This document shows positions 1-6,341 of a DNA stretch of 9,172 nt, in pieces. The position numbers and the translations under genes are program-made. The notes beneath the pieces are model-generated. The model searched no databases. It was not told where the DNA came from and saw only the letters and a list, made by a program, of their open reading frames with translations. The stretch is from Spirochaetota bacterium (GTDB taxonomy: Bacteria; Spirochaetota; UBA4802; UB4802). Location of the stretch: positions 1 through 9,172 of the forward strand of contig JAGYNX010000062.1 of the NCBI GenBank assembly GCA_018399855.1. The letters run 5' to 3'. The first letter of the stretch is position 1; each line of letters opens with the position of its first letter.

Positions 1-5
1 GTTGG

Positions 6-1964
6 ATGATTGATGAAATATTTAATGAAAAGGGTATACTTGCAGAACTTGTAGACGGTTATGAGCAGAGGGAAGCCCAGGCGGAGATGTCGGGTTGTAT
101 CTTCGAGAGCCTGTACAATGGTAAACGCTGTATTATTGAAGCGGGAACCGGCGTAGGAAAAACAGTGGCATATCTCATTCCCGCATTGTATTACGCAGTT
201 ACCGAGAACAAAAAGGTGGCGGTAACTACTGAAACGAAAGCATTGCAGCAGCAGATAATGCTCCACGAAATACCCGTAGCCTGTAGTATCGTTAAAAAAC
301 TTACCGGTGAAGATCCACGCTATTCTCTTTGTCTTGGCAGTTCTAACTATCCCTGCAGAAAAAGACTGGAGATGGTACAAACCCATGGTGAAGTCTCAGC
401 CGCCCAGCTAAAGCAGGTTGAACATATCGGCAGGCTTATGGATGGCCGGGGGGTGATTACCAGGTTTGATATACGTGCCGGTGAAGAATTCTGGCAGAAG
501 ATTTGCCGTGATCCTGAATCATGCGGGATGAACCGGTGCAGGTACGCGTCCAGGTGCGTGTTTCTCAGGGCAAAAAAAGAATGGCAGGAATCACATTTGC
601 TGGTGATGAATCACTACCTTTTCTTTACCAACGTGGCATCGGGTAAAACCTACCTTCCGGACATGGACGCGGTTTTTTTCGACGAGGCCCATTCCCTTGA
701 GCGGATCGCATCCACACAGCTTGGATTTCGGTTATCAGCAAAGAGTCTTCGGGAGACACTGGACAGGCTGATCAGGAAAAGAAAGGGAGGGGCGGTTGTA
801 GAGAATGTCCTTCCACCGGATGCCGCGGTAAAGGTACACCAGATTACAGGGGACATTCTGAAAGAAGCGGATCTTTTTTTTGCCACCCTGCAACGTGTAT
901 TTCCCCATGCTTCGTCGGTACACCGGGTAAAAAAAACACTGCCGGAGGGAAAACCGCTGGTTGACGCACTTAAGAAGAGCCTCGAATTCATGGAGGCCCA
1001 TGTCAACGAAGAATGCGAAGAGATGGAGTTGAGCGAGTTTGACATGTTACGGGGGAGACTTTTTACCTTCATGGACAACCTCAACCTGTTTATTACCATG
1101 GGTAATGAAAATTTTGTATACTGGGTTGAACGGCAACGGGACGTTCTTATCGGTGACCTCGACCTTGTAGGGCAGCCTGTTGAGATCAATGATATATTCT
1201 CAAGAGATGTGGCCGGTTATTATGAAAGTCTCTGTTTTGTCTCGGCAACCCTTGCCATCAATGATGATTTTTCGTATATAGCTTCACGGCTGGGATTACA
1301 TGACTACCTGTCACTGATCTGCCAGTCTCCCTTCCAGTATAAGCGGCAATCCATACTTTTTTTAAACAGGAACGGTCCATCCCCGGTGCAGGATAATTAT
1401 GCTGAAATGGCCGCACGTGACGCTGCCAGTGTTATCAGCATGGTGGGAGGAAGAACCCTCATGCTGTTTACCTCGTACTCCATGTTGGGATCAGTTAAAA
1501 ATTTTCTACAGGATCATCTACCCAATGGGCTGTACTGCCAGGGTGAGATGTCCGCTACGGAAGCGTTAACAGGCTACAGGGATGATGTAAACGGTATTTT
1601 ACTTGGCACGCACTCTTTCTGGCAGGGTATCGATCTTCCGGGTGACATGGTTCGATGTGTCATCATCATGCGCCTGCCTTTTGGTGCACCCGATAATCCC
1701 CCGGTGCAGGCGCGAATTGAACGGATAAAAGAAGCCGGTGGAAACGCATTCGGACAGTACCAGCTTCCGGAAGCCGTGCTTCTTCTAAAACAGGGATTTG
1801 GGCGCCTGATACGCAGTTCCCGGGACAGAGGGGTGGTGGCCATTCTTGACTCCAGGATATGCGGGAAGACATACGGTAACGTCTTTCTGAAATCACTTCC
1901 CGACAGCAGGCGTGTATACTCACTCGAGGATCTTGAAAAAGAGATTCTCATCATCAACTCATAA
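6..1964 (+). CDS. dinG: DinG/XPD-like iron-sulfur ATP-dependent DNA helicase
   Basis: Superfamily 2 helicase of the DinG/YoaA/XPD group, which unwinds DNA 5'-3' during repair and at blocked replication forks. The 652 residues carry the family motifs in order: a Q-like motif (GYEQREAQ, 18-25), Walker A EAGTGVGKT (45-53), the DEAH box (226-229) and motif VI QGFGRLIRS (596-604). Between Walker A and DEAH lie C117, C173, C178 and C184. The last three are spaced +5 and +6, matching as I recall the cluster-binding cysteines of E. coli DinG, so a 4Fe-4S cluster is likely. C109 and C167 are extra cysteines whose role is unclear. Length is usual for the group. The ATG at 6 gives the expected N terminus, but the frame is open to the window edge and no ribosome binding site is visible, so the start could lie slightly upstream. 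DinG and YoaA cannot be told apart by eye. Confidence 0.93.
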   Translation: MIDEIFNEKGILAELVDGYEQREAQAEMSGCIFESLYNGKRCIIEAGTGVGKTVAYLIPALYYAVTENKKVAVTTETKALQQQIMLHEIPVACSIVKKLTGEDPRYSLCLGSSNYPCRKRLEMVQTHGEVSAAQLKQVEHIGRLMDGRGVITRFDIRAGEEFWQKICRDPESCGMNRCRYASRCVFLRAKKEWQESHLLVMNHYLFFTNVASGKTYLPDMDAVFFDEAHSLERIASTQLGFRLSAKSLRETLDRLIRKRKGGAVVENVLPPDAAVKVHQITGDILKEADLFFATLQRVFPHASSVHRVKKTLPEGKPLVDALKKSLEFMEAHVNEECEEMELSEFDMLRGRLFTFMDNLNLFITMGNENFVYWVERQRDVLIGDLDLVGQPVEINDIFSRDVAGYYESLCFVSATLAINDDFSYIASRLGLHDYLSLICQSPFQYKRQSILFLNRNGPSPVQDNYAEMAARDAASVISMVGGRTLMLFTSYSMLGSVKNFLQDHLPNGLYCQGEMSATEALTGYRDDVNGILLGTHSFWQGIDLPGDMVRCVIIMRLPFGAPDNPPVQARIERIKEAGGNAFGQYQLPEAVLLLKQGFGRLIRSSRDRGVVAILDSRICGKTYGNVFLKSLPDSRRVYSLEDLEKEILIINS

Positions 1965-1992
1965 TACCAGGGACTCAGGGGAAAAATAAAAT

Positions 1993-2015
1993 TTTACTTG
2001 CATAATGCAAGTAAA
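1993..2015. promoter_or_regulatory. Perfect 23-bp palindrome, candidate MarR operator
   Basis: Two perfectly complementary 11-bp arms, TTTACTTGCAT (1993-2003) and ATGCAAGTAAA (2005-2015), flank a single central A. It ends 39 bp before the marR start codon, the usual position for an autoregulatory operator, and its length and symmetry suit a dimeric winged-helix protein of the MarR family. The sequence CATAAT (2001-2006), a 5/6 match to a -10 box, lies across its centre, so binding would block a promoter there. However, no convincing -35 box is found 16-18 bp upstream. The repeat is seen directly; that the MarR protein binds it is inference. Confidence 0.7.
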
Positions 2016-2054
2016 TGTGCCTTCATGTGCATATTATGAACATGGGAGCATGCA

Positions 2055-2489
2055 ATGCCAGAAGAAGTAACACGATCAGAAATAGACGAAATACTCTTTA
2101 ATGCCCTCAGGACAATATTTGCCTTTGAACGTGAGAAAGTCTTTGTATTTGATCTTACCTACGGTGAGATTTACCTGCTTCAGTTTTTGCGGCGCAGAAG
2201 TAACGCCCCCATGAGTGAAATTGCCACAGAAATGCATATACCCATAAGTACTGCCACACGCCTTATCGACAGGCTGGAAAAACGGAATCTTCTTTCCAGG
2301 CGAAAATGTGACAATGATCGAAGAAAAATGCTGGTTACCCTCAAGGAGGACGGGAAAAACCTGGTAGGCCAGGTGGAAGACCATACCTATGACATAATAA
2401 TAAATAATCTGAAAAAATTCAGCAACCAGGAAATATTGTGTTTTATTGATACAGCTTCGAAATTGAAAGAAATATTATTAACAAAATAA
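2055..2489 (+). CDS. MarR-family transcriptional regulator
   Basis: A 144-residue winged helix-turn-helix regulator, normal length for the MarR family, whose dimers usually repress nearby genes until a small ligand or oxidant releases them. Residues 36-80 form the helix-turn-helix core, with a typical recognition helix around ISTATRLIDRLEKRNLL (64-80). The wing contains the family signature DNDRR (86-90) followed by KMLVTL. The N- and C-terminal helices fit the dimerisation domain. GGGAG at 2044-2048, 6 bases before the ATG, supports the start. It is the first gene of a four-gene unit, with the dehydrogenase 25 bp downstream, and a perfect palindrome lies just upstream, suggesting autoregulation plus control of the operon. 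C85 sits at the base of the wing and could in principle sense oxidants or thiol-reactive aldehydes. Ligand unknown. Confidence 0.9.
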   Translation: MPEEVTRSEIDEILFNALRTIFAFEREKVFVFDLTYGEIYLLQFLRRRSNAPMSEIATEMHIPISTATRLIDRLEKRNLLSRRKCDNDRRKMLVTLKEDGKNLVGQVEDHTYDIIINNLKKFSNQEILCFIDTASKLKEILLTK

Positions 2490-2503
2490 AATTAACAGGA
2501 TTT

Positions 2504-2508
2504 GGAGG
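2504..2508 (+). promoter_or_regulatory. Ribosome binding site setting the GTG start of the dehydrogenase
   Basis: GGAGG ends 6 bases before the GTG at 2515. That start places the N-terminal beta strand and the glycine-rich NAD-binding loop at the usual distance from the N terminus of a classical short-chain dehydrogenase, so GTG is preferred over any internal ATG, which would cut off the cofactor site. Confidence 0.75.
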
Positions 2509-2514
2509 TGGGGG

Positions 2515-3330
2515 GTGAAACAATTAAGGGGTAAAGTGGCGGTGGTTACAGGTGCTGCCATGGGAATGGGAAAAAGCCTTTCGTCAATGTTGATGGACGA
2601 GGGCTGTATACTGGCACTGGTTGATGTGAATAAGAAAGAGCTTGAGAATACCGAGAACCAGCTGTCAAAAAAAGGTTCATGCCGAACATATGTATGCGAT
2701 ATTTCAGACAGAAAGGCCGTATATGAACTGGCAAAACAAGTAAAAAAGGATCTGGGGCCAGTTTCACTGCTGGTGAATAACGCGGGTATCATGAAGGCGG
2801 GGGAGTTATTGGACCTGAAGGATGAACTGATTGATAAAATGCTGCAGGTAAACCTGGCTTCAATGTTCTGGATGTGCAGGGCATTTCTTCCCCAAATGAT
2901 ACAACTGGGAGAGGGACACGTGGTGAACATGGCTTCGGCTGGGGGCATACTGGCCATTCCCAACCTGTCCGCGTATTGTGCCAGCAAATTCGGGGTTGTG
3001 GGGTTCTCTGATGCCCTCAGGCAGGAGATGAAGAAAAACCGGTTACAAATTGGCGTGACCTGTGTATGTCCCAATACCGTGGGAACGGGGATGTTTGAAG
3101 GGGCGAAAATGGTGACAGGAACAAAGCTACTCAAAACGGAACAGGTAACCTCGCAGGTGTTAAAGGGCATAAGGAAAGACAGGGCAATGGTAGCAGTGCC
3201 CAGCGTGTCGGTAAAATTTCTGACACCCCTTATGAAACTGTTACTTCCGGTGCATGTTATGGACAGGGTAAACAGCATGCTGGGCATGTGGCACGCCAAT
3301 GATTCAACAAAAGGAAGGAATGGAAAATGA
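2515..3330 (+). CDS. Classical short-chain dehydrogenase/reductase (SDR)
   Basis: An NAD(P)-dependent oxidoreductase, 271 residues, that would interconvert an alcohol and a carbonyl. The Rossmann fold is clear: TGAAMGMG (12-19) binds the cofactor, D62 follows the third strand, and NNAG is at 88-91. The full catalytic tetrad is present: N113, S141, Y154 and K158 (YCASK). D37 at the end of the second strand normally selects NAD(H) over NADP(H). The C-terminal part beyond about residue 215 is rich in Leu, Val and Met, which may form a hydrophobic substrate pocket or touch the membrane. It starts at GTG 2515 and its stop overlaps the next gene by 4 bp (ATGA), implying translational coupling. The substrate cannot be assigned. 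The downstream AOR-family gene makes an alcohol/aldehyde pair plausible, but this is inference. Confidence 0.92.
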   Translation: MKQLRGKVAVVTGAAMGMGKSLSSMLMDEGCILALVDVNKKELENTENQLSKKGSCRTYVCDISDRKAVYELAKQVKKDLGPVSLLVNNAGIMKAGELLDLKDELIDKMLQVNLASMFWMCRAFLPQMIQLGEGHVVNMASAGGILAIPNLSAYCASKFGVVGFSDALRQEMKKNRLQIGVTCVCPNTVGTGMFEGAKMVTGTKLLKTEQVTSQVLKGIRKDRAMVAVPSVSVKFLTPLMKLLLPVHVMDRVNSMLGMWHANDSTKGRNGK

Positions 3331-3974
3331 TGAAAAAAATATTAATAATAGTTAGTGTTCTCATTGCCATTAACCTGGTGCTGGTGGGAATTAATATATT
3401 ACAGAAAGGCATGGGTGGCTGGGATGGACAGTCCATGGATGAAATACTTGGAAAACCGGCTGCAGATGCCACCATCGAGGATATTCATTCTCTATCAAAA
3501 GCCGAAGTGTTTCAGCTTTTCTATGCTGCCCCGGCTCCAGCGTTTGGAGAAATGAAAGGGGAATACAAGGCAAGAACGTTACCGGTTGGTATCATGGCTT
3601 TTGCCGCGGATTATTTCACCCATCATTTTTTTGGTACTGGTAAATGGCTGGGTAAGGCATTTTTTCCTTTTGAAAAGGAAAAGGGATGGGGATATAATTT
3701 ATTCGGTGACCAGGGGGATGATGGTGATATTCATAGAACGAGAAAAATGAGTACATGGGTGGGACCTTCCACAATCGACGATCGCATCTCCTTTCACCTG
3801 GACTATGGTCCCCATAACGGGGGTTTAGTTCATTCAATGCATGATGAGATACGGAAGATACACGACCGGTTGTACCTGGGTATGGGGTACATGGCTGCCG
3901 GAGGTGGTTCTATCAACCCGGCACCATTCGTATTGTACGGGGCACCCGAAAAATGGAAAGGTATTGATAAATAA
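3327..3974 (+). CDS. Membrane-anchored protein of unknown function with a GxWxG motif
   Basis: I do not recognise this 215-residue protein with certainty. It begins MMKK followed by a single hydrophobic stretch (about residues 5-24), a signal anchor or uncleaved signal peptide that would place the rest outside the cytoplasm; there is no lipobox cysteine. The region EMKGEYKA, then GTGKWLGKAF (103-112), resembles the GXWXG/DUF4334 type of small beta-rich domain, and the C-terminal part (about 150-212, with IRKIHDRLYLGMGYM) also has the look of a lipocalin-like barrel. This is a weak similarity judged by eye. No cysteines, metal-binding clusters or known catalytic motif stand out. Start and stop spacing (4-bp overlap with the dehydrogenase, 14 bp before the AOR gene) tie it firmly to the operon. 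Binding a hydrophobic substrate or docking the enzymes at the membrane are guesses. Confidence 0.72.
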   Translation: MMKKILIIVSVLIAINLVLVGINILQKGMGGWDGQSMDEILGKPAADATIEDIHSLSKAEVFQLFYAAPAPAFGEMKGEYKARTLPVGIMAFAADYFTHHFFGTGKWLGKAFFPFEKEKGWGYNLFGDQGDDGDIHRTRKMSTWVGPSTIDDRISFHLDYGPHNGGLVHSMHDEIRKIHDRLYLGMGYMAAGGGSINPAPFVLYGAPEKWKGIDK

Positions 3975-3988
3975 CAAGGAGTTGTATT

Positions 3989-5899
3989 ATGGCGACACGG
4001 TATAAAGGATATATGGGCAAGGTGCTTGATATTGATCTTACCAGCGGAACTGTTGGGGAATACCCGGTAACGGATACGGATCGTGAACTTTTTCTGGGGG
4101 GAAGGTTTTTAAGCACGAAAATACTCTGGGATGAACTTAAAAAGGGTGTTGATCCCCTTTCCGTCGATAACCTGTTGATCGTCATGACCTCTCCCCTGAC
4201 AGGGAGCGGGGCTCCTTCTTCAAGCAGGTACGATATATCTGCCAAAAGTCCTCTTACCGGTGCCATTGGCCACTCTAACAGCGGGGGTAATTTTGGTATA
4301 CATTTAAAAAAGGCCGGGTACGACGGGGTTGTGGTTCGGGGCAGGTCTGAAAAACCGGTATACCTGGAGATTGACAATGGAAAGGTGACCATTCGTGACG
4401 GTGCTGAAATATGGGGAATGGATACACAGAAGTCACAGGAGGCCATGGGTAAGGGTGGCACCATGGCCATAGGCCCTGCCGGTGAAAACCAGGTTAAATT
4501 CGCGTCGGTGGTATCACAGGAGCGGAGTCACGGAAGAACCGGAATGGGTGCGGTAATGGGCTCGAAGAACCTTAAAGGGATGGTTGCCCGGGGAAACAAG
4601 AAAGTTCCCATTGAGAAGCCGGATGGATTCAAGCAAGTGATAAAAAAATGGATCAAGATGCTTCAAGACCACCCTGCAACGGGTGATTTCGCACCCCGTT
4701 ATGGTACGGCAGGGTTTCTTACTTCCCTGTCTATGAAAAACGCCCTTCCCACGAAAAATTTCACTTCGGGGTCTTACCATGACGCATACAGTATTGGGGG
4801 TGAACGCCTGGCCGATGAATTTCTTGTAAAGAATTACGGGTGTGTGTCATGTCCAATTCGCTGTGGGAGGATAGTCAATATTGACGGCAGGGAAGTCAAG
4901 GGGCCCGAGTATGAGATTCTCTGCCTGCTTGGATCAAACATGATGATCAATGATATGGATGCCATCATTCGATGGAATTACAAGCTTGACCTGCTTGGAA
5001 TGGATGCCATAACCGTGGGTACACTGATGGGTTTTGCTGCTGAATTGAATGAAAAGGGGATATGGGATTCAGGGGTAGAATTCGGCAAGTCTGACAATAT
5101 CGACGGTATACTTGATGATATAGCCTGCAAACGTGGTGTGGGGAAGGAACTGGCAGAGGGAGTTAAGACCCTTTCAGAAAAATTTGGCGGTAAAGACTTT
5201 GCCCCCCATGTGAAAGGGCTTGAACTGGCTGCCTATGAACCAAGGGGGGCCGTAGGGCACGGGTTGGGGTATGCCACCGCCTCGCGTGGGGCGTGTCACC
5301 TGGATGGTGGATACATGATTTATTTCGAGGTTACCGGTCCCGTGACACTTGATCCACATCATTACCGCTCAAAACCATCCTGGACAATTCTAGATCAGAA
5401 TTTACTGGCTGCCATAAGCGCGGGTGGTAACTGCCTGTTCACATCATGGACATTTGTTCCTTCGGCAGCATTCAAGGTGCCGGGAAGCAGGGTCTTGTCA
5501 TCGGTTATCAGCTGGCTGTTAACCCATACATGGCTGCTGATCGACTGGATTGTAATGATGCCAAAAAGTGTATTGAAAATGCATTTACCCATGCTGCCAC
5601 ACTCGAAAGCTATAGCACTTTCTACCGGCATGAAGATGGATTTCGGGAAATATTATATGGTTGGCGAGCGGGGATATACCATGGAACGCCTGTTTAACCT
5701 GCGGGAAGGTATTGACAAATCAACCGATACGCTGGCCAAACGGTTTACAGACGAGGAGCTTGTTCCGGGAAACAAGAAAACAAAAGTTCCTCTTTCAAAA
5801 ATGCTGCCGAAATATTACAGGCTCAGGGGATGGAACAAAGATGGGGTACCTCGAAAGAAAACCCTGAAAAAACTCGGGCTTAGTTTTATACAGGATTGA
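3989..5899 (+). CDS. Aldehyde:ferredoxin oxidoreductase family (tungsten/molybdenum-bispterin) enzyme
   Basis: A 636-residue AOR-family enzyme, which usually oxidises aldehydes to acids with ferredoxin (or the reverse) using a W/Mo bispterin centre and one 4Fe-4S cluster. The N-terminal AOR domain (about 5-205) has the pterin motif SPLTGAIGHSNSGGNFG (87-103); R80 and N97 are likely counterparts, by spacing, of pterin-contacting R76 and N93 of Pyrococcus AOR. Cluster ligands are C285, C288, C292 and C482. GPEYE (305-309) and H437 in RGACH are the probable catalytic Glu and His. An extra, strongly hydrophobic segment (about 502-535) lies between C482 and the conserved TGMKM; sequence on both sides stays in the family pattern, so I read it as an insertion and not a frameshift. 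AAGGAG at 3976-3981, 7 bases before ATG, supports the start. No ferredoxin or pterin-assembly gene is adjacent. Other members act on different substrates (for example BamB), so the substrate is open. Confidence 0.93.
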   Translation: MATRYKGYMGKVLDIDLTSGTVGEYPVTDTDRELFLGGRFLSTKILWDELKKGVDPLSVDNLLIVMTSPLTGSGAPSSSRYDISAKSPLTGAIGHSNSGGNFGIHLKKAGYDGVVVRGRSEKPVYLEIDNGKVTIRDGAEIWGMDTQKSQEAMGKGGTMAIGPAGENQVKFASVVSQERSHGRTGMGAVMGSKNLKGMVARGNKKVPIEKPDGFKQVIKKWIKMLQDHPATGDFAPRYGTAGFLTSLSMKNALPTKNFTSGSYHDAYSIGGERLADEFLVKNYGCVSCPIRCGRIVNIDGREVKGPEYEILCLLGSNMMINDMDAIIRWNYKLDLLGMDAITVGTLMGFAAELNEKGIWDSGVEFGKSDNIDGILDDIACKRGVGKELAEGVKTLSEKFGGKDFAPHVKGLELAAYEPRGAVGHGLGYATASRGACHLDGGYMIYFEVTGPVTLDPHHYRSKPSWTILDQNLLAAISAGGNCLFTSWTFVPSAAFKVPGSRVLSSVISWLLTHTWLLIDWIVMMPKSVLKMHLPMLPHSKAIALSTGMKMDFGKYYMVGERGYTMERLFNLREGIDKSTDTLAKRFTDEELVPGNKKTKVPLSKMLPKYYRLRGWNKDGVPRKKTLKKLGLSFIQD

Positions 5900-5908
5900 G
5901 GCAGATGA

Positions 5909-6280
5909 TCACTTGTCTTTTGCAATATGCTTAAATGCCTCGTCATTTGTGTGGAAAATATCAACAAAATCTGATATCCCCACAATATCCATCACTTTCT
6001 GAAAGTGATTTGAGAGGCCGACAAAAGAAATTTTACCACCAATATCACCCAGATCCTGGATGATGTTGATGAGGGTGGCGATACCGGCAGAATTGATATA
6101 CTTTGTTTTGTCAAAGTTGATTATCATGTGATACGGAGAATGGGTCTCCTTCATCTCGGTATAATGTTTCATGATATCGCTGTCTGCTTCTGAGGTGATA
6201 TCACCTTCAACAAAAAGCACCGGAACTTCTTCAATAACGTCTGTAGTGATCTTGTGCGTTTTTTCCATGCCGGTTTCCAT
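5909..6280 (-). CDS. STAS-domain protein, anti-sigma factor antagonist type
   Basis: A 123-residue single STAS domain similar to SpoIIAA/RsbV, cytoplasmic proteins that release a sigma factor or other partner when dephosphorylated. VLFVEGDITSEADS (21-34) is the first strand-turn region, and YINSAGIATLI (61-71) is the conserved phosphorylation loop, with S64 in the position of the regulatory serine (SpoIIAA S58). The full length is consistent with a stand-alone domain. No Shine-Dalgarno sequence is clear for either M1 or M5; M1 (6280) was chosen to give the longer form, but starting at M5 (6268) is equally possible. It follows pcrA by 61 bp on the same strand, with a possible promoter of its own. 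No anti-sigma kinase, phosphatase or sigma gene is in the window, so its partners are unknown. Its stop lies 9 bp from that of the converging AOR gene. Confidence 0.88.
   Translation of the reverse strand: METGMEKTHKITTDVIEEVPVLFVEGDITSEADSDIMKHYTEMKETHSPYHMIINFDKTKYINSAGIATLINIIQDLGDIGGKISFVGLSNHFQKVMDIVGISDFVDIFHTNDEAFKHIAKDK
5991..6009. repeat. Perfect 19-bp palindrome inside the STAS gene
   Basis: Arms ATCACTTTC (5991-5999) and GAAAGTGAT (6001-6009) surround a single T. It is coding sequence of the STAS protein (the codons for NHFQKVMDI) and lies about 90 bp past the end of the converging AOR gene. No T-run follows on either strand, so it is not a classical terminator. It may be chance, a protein-binding site or an RNA hairpin in the AOR transcript's tail. 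Confidence 0.5.
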
Positions 6281-6307
6281 ATTTTTCTTTTTTAATTATG
6301 ATGGAAT

Positions 6308-6337
6308 ATTGTTAGGTGATGCACCCTTGAATGTCAA
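6308..6337 (-). promoter_or_regulatory. Possible sigma70-type promoter for the STAS gene
   Basis: Reading the minus strand just after the pcrA stop, a perfect -35 box TTGACA (6337-6332) is followed after 18 bp by AACAAT (6313-6308), a 4/6 match to the -10 consensus. Transcription would start about 20 bases before the STAS start codon. The -10 is poor, so the STAS gene may simply be read through from pcrA. Confidence 0.4.
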
Positions 6338-6341
6338 GTAT

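Noticed and set aside
650..1189. 179-codon minus-strand open frame within the helicase gene
   Set aside because: It is a shadow of a clear helicase coding frame; its Ser/Arg-rich translation resembles no family and no start signal is evident.
1965..1992. Search for an intrinsic terminator after the DinG-like helicase gene
   Set aside because: No stem followed by a T-run is present; the A-rich stretch before the palindrome does not form a hairpin.
2478..3299. Long open frame (273 codons) on the minus strand opposite the dehydrogenase gene
   Set aside because: Its translation is low-complexity, Ser/Thr/Phe-rich with no recognisable motif, while the + strand has a complete SDR with catalytic tetrad and a good ribosome binding site.
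5446..5697. Possible frameshift in the AOR gene, because a second + strand frame is open where the main frame becomes hydrophobic
   Set aside because: The main frame resumes the family pattern (TGMKMDFG, then GERGYTMERLFNLREG) without any shift, and the alternative frame shows no AOR-like sequence. A hydrophobic insertion is the simpler reading.
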